Notes: a model not told the origin generated them from the sequence alone. 64,000 nt of DNA from Maribacter arcticus (GCF_900167935.1 NZ_FUYL01000003.1:186001-250000); one strand, 5' to 3'. Shown: positions 1 to 9,666, counted from the first letter of the stretch. Translations and numbers: made by a program.

Positions 1-61
1 TGACTTGATCTTTAATTTCTTGGTATTGACCACTTAGGTCTACCATTTGTATCTTTTTCAT
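1..61 (-). CDS. DegT/DnrJ/EryC1/StrS-family sugar aminotransferase, N-terminus only
   Basis: Only the first 20 codons lie in the window; the rest runs off the left edge. The translation begins MKKIQMVDLSGQYQEIKDQV, which is the typical opening of PLP-dependent nucleotide-sugar aminotransferases of the DegT/DnrJ group (M-x-DL-x-x-QY-x-x-IK). Such enzymes aminate keto-sugars for surface polysaccharide or LPS. The gene is divergent from the Kdo transferase gene, which fits an envelope-sugar neighbourhood. A TAnnTTTG box lies about 25 bases upstream. The exact substrate cannot be judged from this fragment. Confidence 0.7.
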   Translation of the reverse strand, partial: MKKIQMVDLSGQYQEIKDQV

Positions 62-85
62 CTGTTGAAATTACATGAAGTGATA

Positions 86-93
86 CAAAAATA
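86..93 (-). promoter_or_regulatory. possible -7 box for the DegT-like gene
   Basis: The minus strand reads TATTTTTG, a perfect match to the Bacteroidota -7 consensus TAnnTTTG, 25 bases ahead of the ATG at 61. I do not see a convincing TTTG-type -33 element at the usual distance, so this is only a candidate. Confidence 0.35.
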
Positions 94-151
94 CGAAACA
101 GACGACACTAATTTTATGGAAAGAAACGTAATTTAGCCCAAAAGCATAGGT

Positions 152-1408
152 TTGTACTTTCTTTATAATCTTCTTGTCTTAATTGCTTCTGCTATTCTTA
201 GAGTACTAGCCTTGGTAAACACCAAACTATCTCTTTTTGTAAATGGTAGAAAGGATACATTTTCAATATTAAAAAAATATATATCTAAAGAGGATAAAGT
301 TATTTGGATTCATGCTGCATCTTTAGGCGAATACGAACAAGGCCTTCCGATATTAGAAGAATTAAAGCGTAGGTATCCTTCTCATAAAATAATACTCACC
401 TTTTTTTCACCATCGGGCTATGAGGTGAAAAAAAACAGTAAAGTGGCAGATGTTATTTGTTATCTGCCCCTCGACACTAACAAGAATGTTGACTTATTTA
501 TAGAGGCTACACATCCAACTGTGGTGATTTTTATTAAATATGAAATTTGGCCCAACTACTTATTAGCTCTAAAGAAAAAGAACATACCTACCTTTCTTGT
601 ATCAGCATTATTTAAAGAAAATCAAATTTACTTTAAATGGTATGGCGAGTTCATGCGAAAAGCGTTAACAAAGTTTTCGCACTTTTTTGTTCAAAATGAA
701 AACTCAAATGATTTACTGAAATCTATTGGATTTAATAATATCACCATTACAGGTGATACTCGTTTTGATAGGGTAAACGAAATTCTTGAACGAGATAATT
801 CGCTAGATTTCATGAATCGTTTCAAACAGAATAAATTTTGTTTTGTAGCTGGCAGTACTTGGCCAGAAGATGAAAAAATCATTATAGATTATATAAATCA
901 AAATACTCATTCAATTCAATTTGTAATTGCGCCACACACTATTAAAGCAAAACACATTGAAACAATTAAACAGGCTATTACCAAACCAGTACTATGTTAT
1001 TCAGAACTTGAAAATTCAGAACTTGAAAAATATGAAGTTATTATCATAGATACTATAGGTATTTTGACAAAAATATATAGTTATGCAGATGTAGCCTATG
1101 TAGGTGGTGGCTTTGCTACTGGTTTACACAACACATTAGAGCCTGCTATATTTGGTATACCGGTTATTATAGGCCCCAAGTTAGAAGGCTTTATAGAAGC
1201 AGAGGATTTGGTACAATTAAAAGGTGTGTTAGCTATTAACAACACTATCGAATTTAATAAGCAATTAAATTCTTGTTTTGAAAACGAGAAGTTTAAGAAA
1301 TCTACTGGACTTATAAACTACCAGTATATTAAAGAGAAAGTTGGTGCAACTGAGAAGGTTATGAATGTTATAACCTCAGTTTTAAGGAATAGTGTTAGTA
1401 AGCATTAA
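152..1408 (+). CDS. waaA: 3-deoxy-D-manno-octulosonic acid (Kdo) transferase, GT30
   Basis: Transfers Kdo from CMP-Kdo to the lipid A precursor at the cytoplasmic face of the inner membrane. The 418-residue length is normal for the family. A hydrophobic N-terminal anchor (residues 1-22) is followed by the GT30 N-terminal Rossmann domain with the family motif IHAASLGEYEQGLPIL (about residues 54-69), then a C-terminal glycosyltransferase domain containing VGGGFATGLHNTLEPAIFG (about 317-335), the nucleotide-sugar binding stretch. The start is a TTG at 152: no ATG exists upstream in frame and the next internal Met is far inside the domain, so the TTG is needed for the anchor. The gene is divergent from a DegT/DnrJ aminotransferase, another envelope-sugar enzyme. 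Confidence 0.92.
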   Translation: MYFLYNLLVLIASAILRVLALVNTKLSLFVNGRKDTFSILKKYISKEDKVIWIHAASLGEYEQGLPILEELKRRYPSHKIILTFFSPSGYEVKKNSKVADVICYLPLDTNKNVDLFIEATHPTVVIFIKYEIWPNYLLALKKKNIPTFLVSALFKENQIYFKWYGEFMRKALTKFSHFFVQNENSNDLLKSIGFNNITITGDTRFDRVNEILERDNSLDFMNRFKQNKFCFVAGSTWPEDEKIIIDYINQNTHSIQFVIAPHTIKAKHIETIKQAITKPVLCYSELENSELEKYEVIIIDTIGILTKIYSYADVAYVGGGFATGLHNTLEPAIFGIPVIIGPKLEGFIEAEDLVQLKGVLAINNTIEFNKQLNSCFENEKFKKSTGLINYQYIKEKVGATEKVMNVITSVLRNSVSKH

Positions 1409-1496
1409 ATCCTTTGCCTGCCAAGATATTATCTAGATTATTCTCCAAAAATTAATTTAAAAGAATGCAAAATCTTACTTTACAAAGGTGATTTGA

Positions 1497-1504
1497 TACT
1501 TTTG
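1497..1504 (+). promoter_or_regulatory. possible -7 box ahead of a small membrane-protein gene
   Basis: TACTTTTG matches the TAnnTTTG -7 consensus exactly. Transcription from here would give a leader of about 65-70 bases before the small ORF at 1576. The -33 region is weak (only a TTAC/TTTA stretch near 1475-1482), so support is partial. Confidence 0.35.
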
Positions 1505-1575
1505 TCGATTTTACACTCCTATTTTACAGCACCTTAGCGTCAATATCCTTATATTGAGTACAGAACAATAGAACT

Positions 1576-1713
1576 ATGATTATGGAACAACAACTAACTT
1601 CAGGAGTTAAAATGCTCAATGGTTTTTTAAAATTAATGATTGGTTGCTTAATACTGATACTCCTTTCTGTACCTCTAGCCGCCATAGCAGATTGGATTGG
1701 TTTAATCGAATAA
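1576..1713 (+). CDS. small single-span membrane protein (45 aa)
   Basis: A 45-codon frame, or 43 codons if it begins at the second ATG (1582). The peptide has a polar N-terminus (MIMEQQLTSGVKMLN), one strong hydrophobic span (about residues 17-38, LKLMIGCLILILLSVPLAAI) and a short acidic tail WIGLIE. I know no family for it. It sits alone between waaA and a second small membrane ORF, with a consensus-like -7 box upstream. A longer antisense frame covers the same bases but has no recognisable character. The composition, typical of a real transmembrane peptide, and the promoter make expression plausible; there is no homology evidence. Confidence 0.45.
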   Translation: MIMEQQLTSGVKMLNGFLKLMIGCLILILLSVPLAAIADWIGLIE

Positions 1714-1931
1714 TTTAAATTGACAACATCTAAAATGCTTTTATTTATCACGTACATTTTAAACAAATGTCGATAAAATACCATTTTGATAGATTAAATA
1801 CATTATAAGAATTACCAAACATCAACAAAGTAAGACTTCACAACAAATTTTTAAGGCTTTACAACATTGTCTATTTAAATGTTGCAAACATCGACTAGCT
1901 TTAGTAGTATAACTTTAAAGCAGGTAATGTT

Positions 1932-2054
1932 ATGAATAATTTATCATTTAAAACGGGGGTAGATTCTTATCTATCTGTATTAATTATTGCGATGAACGCC
2001 TTTTTAGCAGTCGTTGCAGTTGGAATTCTTTTGTCCCTAATAGGGATTGTTTAA
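1932..2054 (+). CDS. small hydrophobic membrane protein (40 aa)
   Basis: A 40-codon frame starting MNNLSFKTGVDSYLSV, followed by an almost continuous hydrophobic span to the C-terminus (residues 15-40, ending GILLSLIGIV). A strong intrinsic terminator begins 40 bases after its stop, which suggests this ORF is the end of a real transcript. TATAACTTTA about 25 bases upstream resembles a -7 box. The pair with the ORF at 1576 may form a small-protein locus. No family is recognised. Confidence 0.45.
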   Translation: MNNLSFKTGVDSYLSVLIIAMNAFLAVVAVGILLSLIGIV

Positions 2055-2094
2055 CTTTTTTTAACCCAGCCCATATTGTTAAAAAAAATACTTT

Positions 2095-2127
2095 AAAAAA
2101 GCCCCTTACAAAAGGGGCTTTTTATTT
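2095..2127 (+). terminator. intrinsic terminator after the small membrane-protein genes
   Basis: AAAAAAGCCCC, an 8-base loop, then GGGGCTTTTT: a GC-rich stem of five pairs extended by A-T pairs and followed by a T-rich tract. The plus-strand orientation fits the small ORF ending at 2054. Confidence 0.85.
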
Positions 2128-2174
2128 TGTAATAATTCTATAGTCTTTAACGTCTTGTTAAAGACCAAATCATT

Positions 2175-2285
2175 TTATTTTACTTGTTTTAATTTCTTCT
2201 TTGTCTTTCTTTTCCAGATATCAACCATATCTAAAGAGAAAGGAATAGTCTGCCATATTGTTGGGTAAATTTTTATATTCTTCAT
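2175..2285 (-). CDS. possible small basic peptide (36 aa)
   Basis: An ATG-initiated minus-strand frame of 36 codons (MKNIKIYPTIWQTIPFSLDM..., ending in a Lys-rich tail). It occupies otherwise empty DNA between two terminators. No family, signal peptide or promoter is clear. Chance occurrence is a serious alternative. Confidence 0.25.
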   Translation of the reverse strand: MKNIKIYPTIWQTIPFSLDMVDIWKRKTKKKLKQVK

Positions 2286-2452
2286 GATTTTAATTCTTAG
2301 CAATTATATGATGCAAAGGTTTACATTCTAAAGCATCAATAAAACAAGCATATTATCTACTATCTATGCTAGATTACCTTTACAATTATTATTCACATAA
2401 TACTATTTGAATAATATCATCTTCAAACCTTAATCACTAATAAAACCAGAAT

Positions 2453-2490
2453 AAAAAAAGGCCATTGTAAATGAATACAATAGCCTTTAT
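2453..2490 (-). terminator. intrinsic terminator of the GH16 gene
   Basis: On the minus strand an imperfect stem AAAGGC-(A)-TTGTA type hairpin with a 6-base loop is followed by a run of seven T. It lies 18 bases past the stop of the GH16 gene. Confidence 0.75.
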
Positions 2491-2507
2491 ATAGTTTATA
2501 ATAATTA

Positions 2508-4601
2508 TTATTGGTATACCCTTACATAATCAACTTCCATTGAATCTTGAATAAATTCACCATCAATAGCGCCACCAAGTGTGCCACCCATAGCTATATT
2601 CATTATTAAAAAGAAATCACTATTAAACGGCGTACTCGCTGAGTTAACAAAACTATTATGAATAAGTTCATCATCTACTACAAACTTGATACTTTCAGGC
2701 GTCCATTCTACCGTATAATTATGAAATTCTGATGTAGCACTTGACACAGGAGTAGCACCAACAACCGCTGAACCTCCAGAATTACCAGGGAAGTGCAAAG
2801 CACTGCTAACTGTATTGCTATTGTTACCCACGTGTTCCATAATGTCTATTTCTCCAGTTGCAGGCCAACCCACTTCATCAAAGTTAGCTCCTAAAGCCCA
2901 AAGTGCAGGCCAAGTACCACCTGCAGAAGGTAGTTTAGCTCTAATTTCAACTCTACCATATGTAAATTCAAATAAATTTTCAGATTTAATTCTTGCAGAA
3001 GTATATGCAGCACTTCCTGTCGGACTAACCCCAAAATCAAAGAATAAAACAACTCTATCATAAGTAAATGCAGGTGCTGAACTTAAGTCAAATGTTAAGG
3101 CTTCCCATTCTTCATTAACAGATGTAGTTGCATCGACTTCAAAAAATTCATCTGGATTTGCTTGATTCTCAAGCTTTAATCTAACAACTGCACCCACCGC
3201 AGGTGACCAAGTTTTAATTTCCATACTTGAGTATGTAGTTAAATCTAATGGTGCGGCAACATCGAAAAAAGAACCTGCCCAAACTTCTGCTCCACTATTT
3301 TTTGTTGATTCTCCCACATTTGTCGATGTATTTTCACCAGATGCATCAGGATTACTAATTACTGCAGTTGAAGCACCTCCAAAATCAGTAAAAGCTGGTG
3401 CCGTTCCTTCAAAATCCTCGACTACTGATACGCCACCACCACTTGCTACCAAAGTAACATCATCATAATAATGTACTGCACCACCCGCAACTCCAGAGCC
3501 ACGAGCTGTTATTTTAAGCAAACCGTCTTCAACGATAACATTATCGGCACTATCGGTATACTCCTGAGCTTCACCATTACCCCAACCACCTGCACCAATG
3601 TCGTAGGTCCAGTTAGCAGGATTTGGTGCTCCATTAACATCAAACTCATCAGACCACACAAGATTTGTATAAATAGTCTGTAAACTCTCATCACCACCAC
3701 CTGTCGAAGGAGCTGAAGTAAATCTAATATACCAAGCCAAATCAGGATTCATCGTATCATATGTTCTAACATATAATAAGTTTTCGCTTAATGATAAGAT
3801 TTCATAAGTTGATGACCCTACATAGTAGCTCATAAAACCACCATCAGCAAATTCCATTTGCATTCCCGTAGTTTCAGCTTCTGGAACATTACCCTCTACA
3901 GAGGAAATAGTAACTGCCTTTTCTCCAGAGGTATCATAATCATAACAAAAATCTTCGTCAGAAGTTCCACCAACTACAGCCGTATGCCCAACATTGAAAA
4001 ATGTTTGACCCATATTATCTAAAACATACGTTACATCTCCATTAGAATCTACAGAAAAAGTAAGCTCGTCATCACAAAAACAATCAGAAATATCACTGCC
4101 GCACTTTTCAAAAGCCTTAGCAGAATACCATTTAGGATACCACCAATCACCATCTATTCCTTCTCGTGCAGGACCTAATCCTAAATGACCAGGTTGTGCT
4201 GCCGCCAAGAACCATGTTTTAGAAGTGCCATCTGTAAGTAAATTTACCAGGTCTGAATTCGTTACAGGGATATTTATTGAAACTTCAACAGTTTCCGTCA
4301 TAGTTGTCCCATCAAAACCATTTGCAGTTATGGTTACGGTAAAGATATTTTCTCCAACTGTCCTATATGTTTTAGAAATAAAACCTGTAAGAGATTCTGC
4401 AGTAGTTCCATCTCCAAAATTATAATTATAAGACTTTGCTCCAGAAGCAGAAGGCTTAAATATAACTGTGCCTGATCCGTCATCACTAACCTCTGTGTTT
4501 ACGGTAAGATTAGATAATGCTACAGATCCAAATGCATCATCGTCTTCACAACCGACCAATACCATTAGAAATGCAAAAAAAATGTACTTCAAGTTTTTCA
4601 T
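2508..4601 (-). CDS. GH16 endo-beta-1,3-glucanase (laminarinase-like) lipoprotein with PKD and inserted binding-like module
   Basis: A 697-residue lipoprotein; the signal peptide ends in the lipobox LVGC (Cys18) followed by acidic residues typical of surface-exposed Bacteroidota lipoproteins. Order: PKD domain (about 30-112), a Cys-containing beta domain (about 115-300), then GH16. The GH16 signature is GEIDIMEH, giving nucleophile Glu584, Asp586 and acid/base Glu589, the arrangement of beta-1,3/1,4-glucanases. The GH16 domain is interrupted: its first strands (about 312-372, SDEFDVNG) are separated from the rest (about 534-697) by a module of about 150 residues resembling carbohydrate-binding or discoidin-like folds. 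The likely substrate is laminarin; this rests on family knowledge. The next gene upstream in transcription is a triple-tyrosine/LuxR regulator, which may control it. Confidence 0.9.
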   Translation of the reverse strand: MKNLKYIFFAFLMVLVGCEDDDAFGSVALSNLTVNTEVSDDGSGTVIFKPSASGAKSYNYNFGDGTTAESLTGFISKTYRTVGENIFTVTITANGFDGTTMTETVEVSINIPVTNSDLVNLLTDGTSKTWFLAAAQPGHLGLGPAREGIDGDWWYPKWYSAKAFEKCGSDISDCFCDDELTFSVDSNGDVTYVLDNMGQTFFNVGHTAVVGGTSDEDFCYDYDTSGEKAVTISSVEGNVPEAETTGMQMEFADGGFMSYYVGSSTYEILSLSENLLYVRTYDTMNPDLAWYIRFTSAPSTGGGDESLQTIYTNLVWSDEFDVNGAPNPANWTYDIGAGGWGNGEAQEYTDSADNVIVEDGLLKITARGSGVAGGAVHYYDDVTLVASGGGVSVVEDFEGTAPAFTDFGGASTAVISNPDASGENTSTNVGESTKNSGAEVWAGSFFDVAAPLDLTTYSSMEIKTWSPAVGAVVRLKLENQANPDEFFEVDATTSVNEEWEALTFDLSSAPAFTYDRVVLFFDFGVSPTGSAAYTSARIKSENLFEFTYGRVEIRAKLPSAGGTWPALWALGANFDEVGWPATGEIDIMEHVGNNSNTVSSALHFPGNSGGSAVVGATPVSSATSEFHNYTVEWTPESIKFVVDDELIHNSFVNSASTPFNSDFFLIMNIAMGGTLGGAIDGEFIQDSMEVDYVRVYQ

Positions 4602-4892
4602 AATTAATTTTATTTGAGTTAATCATTTACAAGTATCTAAATACAGTAACATAGTTGTGTTTCTTTTTAGGTACAAGATTGATGCAATTTAATTTAGCTG
4701 ATTATCAATTCCGAAATAATAGCCCATACAAAAAACATACAGGTCAATAAAAAAGCCAAAATAAAGTGATATTCTCAATAATAGATAGTCAATGAAGCCT
4801 ATTTCACCATCTTAACATTATAATAACTTTTAACTATATAATTAAGTCATGTTGTAGTAATGTTGTGGTAAAAAGAGACTATGTAGAGGGGG

Positions 4893-7690
4893 TTATAAAT
4901 CCATGATATATTCTGTTAAGCCATCTTCACGTAATAAGTTCATTTTTTTACGTAATCGGTACCTCTTTACCTCTACACTTCGTACAGATATATTCAAGAG
5001 AGGGGCAATCTCTTTAGACGACAAGTTTAATCGCAAGTAAGCACATAAACGTAAATCATTTGCAGAGAGTTCTGGGTGAACATTTTTTACTTTTTTCAAA
5101 AAATCTTTATCGGCATTATTGAATGCATTCTCAAAAAATTTCCAATCGTCAACATTGTTAATATTTCTATCAATTGTTCTAATAACAGATTTTACTTGAG
5201 AATCAACACTACTTCCCTTTAATTGTTCTTTAATAGAATTTAAGAATTCATTCTTTTTTATAATACTCATAGTAGATATTGCCAATTCACGATTCTTACT
5301 CTCTATAAGTTCTTGTAGCTGAGTATTTTTAATTTGAACAATCCTCTTTTGGTTTTTCAACTTTTTACGTTTCAACCTCTTTTTACTCTCATTCAAAAGC
5401 TGATTTTGTTGCTTTTTGTAATATCCTTTATATAGCTTATGAATAAAAATTAAAAGAAACATGCTTAATACTAAATAGCAAAAAACAGCCAAATAAGATA
5501 AATACCACGGTTTAGGAATCATAAATTCATAAGAAGTAGTATTCTTTGAGAGATTATTACCCACTTTAGCTCTAACTTCAAAAGTATGAGTTCCATAAGG
5601 CAAGTTTTTGAACGAAACCTCAGAATTCGTTGACCAAATACTCCATTCTTTATAAACATCTTCTAATCGATATTGATATTCCACCTCGGTATATTTATCG
5701 AACTCAGGTACATTGAAAAGAAATTTCAAGTTATTTTCAGACGATTTAAATTCTTTAAATTCTTCGAGCTTAATATTGATATTAGGTGCATCATAAAATT
5801 CTTTAGAAATTGAATTTATTGAGATTTGATATTCCTTTTGTTTTACCTTATTTAAATCGAGGGTAACATAACCGTTAGCTATACCTATTAAATAAACCTC
5901 ATCATTTAAATGCACAATCGATTCAAAACCCAAAATGCCCATGCTTCTTCTGAAGAAATTTGGAATTGGAATTTTTAAACGTTGTGGAACATCACTTAAT
6001 ATGCCTGGCGAAACGCAAATAATATTATCATTGGTAAAACCCCAAATTTTTTCTGAATTATTTGTTGGCTTAAGTATGCCAATAATACTTTCATCTATAT
6101 CAAAAAACTTACTCGTTAAAATAGAATCCTTACTAAAATCTTGTTGATCAGTTATAAATGTAAATACTCCATTTATTGTAGTATAAATTACTTCATCATC
6201 ATACTTAAGAAGACTTGACCCTGTTCCTTTAGACTCTTTTTGGATTACCTCTATAATCTTATTATATCCCGTATCAATTTTTAAATCGAAAATACCTTTG
6301 TAATCATGATTCACAAGAATATGTTCTGCATCTATAAATTCAAAAAATCTACTGGAGCTATTAAATCCTTCAACTTTATTACGAAAGCGCCATTGACCAT
6401 TTGTCTTTTCAAGAATACTCAACCCTTTGTAATTTCCTTGTAACAATAGATTCGAGTTTGACTCTATTGTGTGAATATCCCAAGTACCCGGTAAGTCCGA
6501 TATTTGTTTAGCCTTCCCTTTCTCAACAACATAAGTACCTTTGTGATGACCACAAAACAGTGTACCATTTATTGTTTTTAATAACCATACTTGCCCTTGA
6601 GTACCATCAATAAGCTGAAAACCGACATCCTCATCCTTTCTCTTATAAAACAAGCCTTGATTTGTTCCTAAATATAAAATATCATCAAATAATACAGCAG
6701 TATAAACTACACCTAAGACTCCATTATGATCTATATATTCCCCAAAGGGAGAATCTAAGTTTACAACACTTAATCCATTATCCAATCCTAACCATAAATT
6801 TTGGTCAACATCTTGAAATAAAGAAAGAACGGTATTATTGTTTAAGCCTTTTTCTTGATTGATATGACTTAGAATACTACCCTCATCATCTACATGATAA
6901 ACTCCATTTGAGATAGAACCTAAAACAAATGAGCCATCATTTAATCGTAAAGCACTATATGCTTCTACGTTTGCTAAAGCTATATCTGCTGAAATATTCC
7001 ACCTAGTAAGAACAGCATCGTCAAGAAAATAAAATTTACTTTGTTCGGTAACAAATAGAATCCTATTTTCTATTGAAAATGCCCCAATAATAATATCAGT
7101 TTTAAAGATATCGTTATCTGAAACTAAAACTGATTTTCAATGGTGAAAATTCCCTCGCCAATTTTCTGAAAATAAATTTTATTCCCAACTTCAAGAACTG
7201 CCGCTCTGGTAGTTTTAGCATCCAATATGTCAAAAGAACCATTAATAGTATTGTAAATATAGATACGGTCTAATGATTGGAACAGTACCCAATCTTTAAA
7301 TTCTGATATATTCCAAAAATGCTCATCTTCTATAAGTGGCTGTTCTAATTTAGAAGAAATCGAGTTATATATTAAAACCCCAAAATCATCTTTTATCCAA
7401 TAACCAAATTCCATATAACTGCCTGTATACACCCGGTCATTTATAATCTTTACAGATTTTAATGGTGTTCCATTAGGAGATTGGTATAATTTCCAAACCG
7501 CCCCATTAAATTCTAGCAAACCTCCATTGTTCGCTACATAGATATTCTTGTCTATAGATTGTGTAATTGACCAATTTTGGTTTTCAGCAGCATATTCAAT
7601 AGGTGTGTAATTTTGAATTGGGGGGAGTTCTTGTGCAGTTATGCCAAGTATGAAAAAGATACAAAGAATATAAAACGGTCTCAATACCAT
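4893..7690 (-). pseudogene. triple-tyrosine sensor / LuxR-type regulator, split by one frameshift
   Basis: Two minus-strand frames join into one protein of about 932 residues. The upstream part (from ATG at 7690) has a signal peptide (...FFILGITAQELPP) and beta-propeller repeats and runs into TAG at 7124-7126. Reading one base shifted from about 7130 gives uninterrupted propeller sequence (VLVSDNDIFKTD...) through to 4893, so one base seems to be missing. The rest holds more propeller blades, a Y_Y_Y domain (about 667-720), one membrane span (about 727-750), a coiled coil and a LuxR/GerE-type helix-turn-helix (about 877-930, ...LSSKEIAPLLNISVRSVEVKRYRLRKK). Such one-component regulators sense periplasmic ligands, often glycans. 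Next to GH16 it could sense glucan products. It may be a real null allele or a sequencing error. Confidence 0.85.
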
Positions 7691-7825
7691 CTAATGGTTA
7701 TCTAAATTTATTGTTTTAAATATAACATTTTAAAACCAGTGATGTTTGAAACTATTTGATGTAGATTTTCTCGAATCATGACCTTCATCTGTTCGCAAAA
7801 AAACTATAATAACGAGAATTAGGAA

Positions 7826-8533
7826 TTATTTTAAAACAAGCTTCATAAAACCTTCCTTATAAGCGCGACCAATAGGAAGGTTTATATTACCCTCAAATTG
7901 AACTTGATTACCAATAATTTTTTGAATTTTCGAAATATTCAAAATGTAAGATTTATGAATTCTCACAAACTTTTTTGAATCCAAATATTCTTCCCAATAT
8001 CTTAATGGTTCTTGTGACACATATTTACGTGCTGAAGTGATTATCTCAGTATAGTCAGCATCCGATTGAATAAAACGAATATCTGCCACTTCTATCTTAA
8101 TATGTTCGTACCCCGATTTAATAAAAATCATATCAGGAAATTTATTTTCTTCTATAGAAATTTGGGGGCTAATACCCTTCTTTATTTTTGAAGGCACTTT
8201 AGAAACTGCTTGTACAAATCGTTCAAATGAAAAAGGTTTTAAGAGGTAATCTACAACATCATATTCATAACTTTCAAGAGCATAGTCAGAAAAAGCCGTG
8301 GTTAAAATTACATTGGGCTTATTATTCAGCACTTTCAGAAATTCGATACCTGAAATTTTAGGTAAATGAATGTCCAAAAAAATCAAATCTATAGGTTCCT
8401 TCTTTAAGAAATTTATCGCCAATAAAGCATCGGCAAAAGTTGCCTTTAATTCTAAATATCCAATATCAGTTATGTATTTTTTCAATACCCGTTGGGCTGG
8501 CGGTTGGTCTTCAATGATGATGCAATTTATCAT
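7826..8533 (-). CDS. LytTR-family response regulator
   Basis: 235 residues: a receiver domain (1-120; phosphoacceptor Asp54 in IFLDIHLP, acidic pair ED at 8-9, Lys in LLKPF) and a LytTR DNA-binding domain (about 140-235, with the family pattern FVRIHKSYILNISKI). It binds direct repeats and activates or represses nearby genes. Its start overlaps the stop of the LytS-like kinase gene by four bases, a standard pair. A candidate binding site with two 10-bp direct repeats 21 bp apart lies in front of the divergent outer-membrane receptor gene. Confidence 0.93.
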   Translation of the reverse strand: MINCIIIEDQPPAQRVLKKYITDIGYLELKATFADALLAINFLKKEPIDLIFLDIHLPKISGIEFLKVLNNKPNVILTTAFSDYALESYEYDVVDYLLKPFSFERFVQAVSKVPSKIKKGISPQISIEENKFPDMIFIKSGYEHIKIEVADIRFIQSDADYTEIITSARKYVSQEPLRYWEEYLDSKKFVRIHKSYILNISKIQKIIGNQVQFEGNINLPIGRAYKEGFMKLVLK

Positions 8534-9545
8534 GTTTCACCTTGGGTTAGTTGTAATTTCAAATGTACATAATAAACATCCTGCTCATTTTGTATGTACA
8601 ATTCATGAGCCTTTGGGTATAATAGTTGCAAACGCTTTTTTACATTCTGCATACCAATACCATTAGAAAGATTATCGGTATTGGTTACGGGTAGAAAAGA
8701 ATTTCTACATTCGAAATCTAGCCCACCCTTATCGTCCATCTTGACCTTTACATCTATAAAAATATCTTCTGATTGACTCGCTGTACTATGCTTAAAAGCA
8801 TTTTCTATAAATACTGAAAGGATTAAAGGAGCGATTCGGTAGTTAATATTAATATTCTCGGTCTTAAAAGTGACTTTACCCCTTTCCTCTATCTGCATTT
8901 CATTTAATTGGGTAAAGTTTTTGAGGTGCGCAATTTCCTTTTGAAGCGCAACATACTTCTCCCTACAGTCATACAACATATATCTAAGTACCGATGAAAG
9001 CTCTAAAATAATAGAAGGTGTTTTTGGTGATTGCTCAATGGCATAAGAATAGAGATTGTTCAAATTATTAAACAAAAAATGTGGGTTGATTTGAGATTTC
9101 AGAAATAATAGTTCACTTTCTTTAACCGAGGTACCTCAAGTTGTTTTTTAGAAGCGTCCCAAGCAAATTTGAATCCGGCCAAAATCATAATCACAGGCAT
9201 TACATCTAATAGGCTATATATGACACCTGGGAAATATCGGCCACGTGTCGTGGGATAAAAAACTCGCTCCAGCACTAACTCCTCTAACATGATAATTACG
9301 CTGACTACTAAAACAACATATAGAAAAAACAAAAAATATTTTTTACGGTAGAAAAAATAAGGCAGTAAAATATAATTTATAACCAAAGCGCCCAAGGCAT
9401 AATTTAAAAATGCAATTATCTTAAATGCCTGAATTTCGGGTTGATTTTTATCAAAAGAAAAAAAAAGAAACAATACAATATGCAGCACTATTTGAAAAAC
9501 CACTTCTTTGTAAGTGCTATTTAAAAATGAAAATTTTTGTGCCAT
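8530..9545 (-). pseudogene. LytS-like sensor histidine kinase, split by one frameshift
   Basis: The first frame (ATG at 9545) encodes four hydrophobic spans and a linker, then stops near 9099. From about 9120-9123 the next frame continues with ESELLFLKSQINPHFLFNNL, the His_kinase (PF06580) signature, with the phospho-accepting His at about residue 156, and then the ATPase lid region (IGMQNVKKRLQLLYP). Joined, the protein is about 338 residues, normal for this class. One base seems to be lost in a run of A/G (TTAAAGAAAG on the coding strand). In the shorter frame the protein would lack the first part of the phosphoacceptor region. It is the partner of the adjacent LytTR regulator. A sequencing error is possible. 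Confidence 0.85.
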
Positions 9546-9635
9546 ATGTTAAAAGTAGCATTTTACAACAACTTACTTTTTAATAAAACTGCCATCGACA
9601 GATTTGACAAGGTAAACATCACACAAAATAATTAT

Positions 9636-9666
9636 GTCGTTCGCACTACAACCACAGTCGTTTGCA
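9636..9666 (+). promoter_or_regulatory. candidate LytTR-regulator operator (direct repeat)
   Basis: GTCGTTCGCA (9636-9645) and GTCGTTTGCA (9657-9666) are direct repeats matching at 9 of 10 positions, 21 bp apart centre to centre, so both lie on the same DNA face. That geometry is typical of LytTR-domain regulators such as AgrA and AlgR. The site lies between the divergent kinase and receptor genes, 68 bases before the receptor ATG. Confidence 0.6.

Noticed and set aside
147..154. TAGGTTTG as a promoter for waaA
   Set aside because: It overlaps the TTG start codon, so transcription would begin inside the gene; no alternative start downstream preserves the anchor.
1524..1784. 86-codon minus-strand frame
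   Set aside because: It covers the small plus-strand membrane ORF, has mixed character and no domain; the plus-strand reading has a coherent membrane span, promoter and downstream terminator.
7786..7796. GTTCGCA as a second LytTR site upstream of the triple-tyrosine gene
   Set aside because: Only one 7-base half-site, with no partner at 21 bp.
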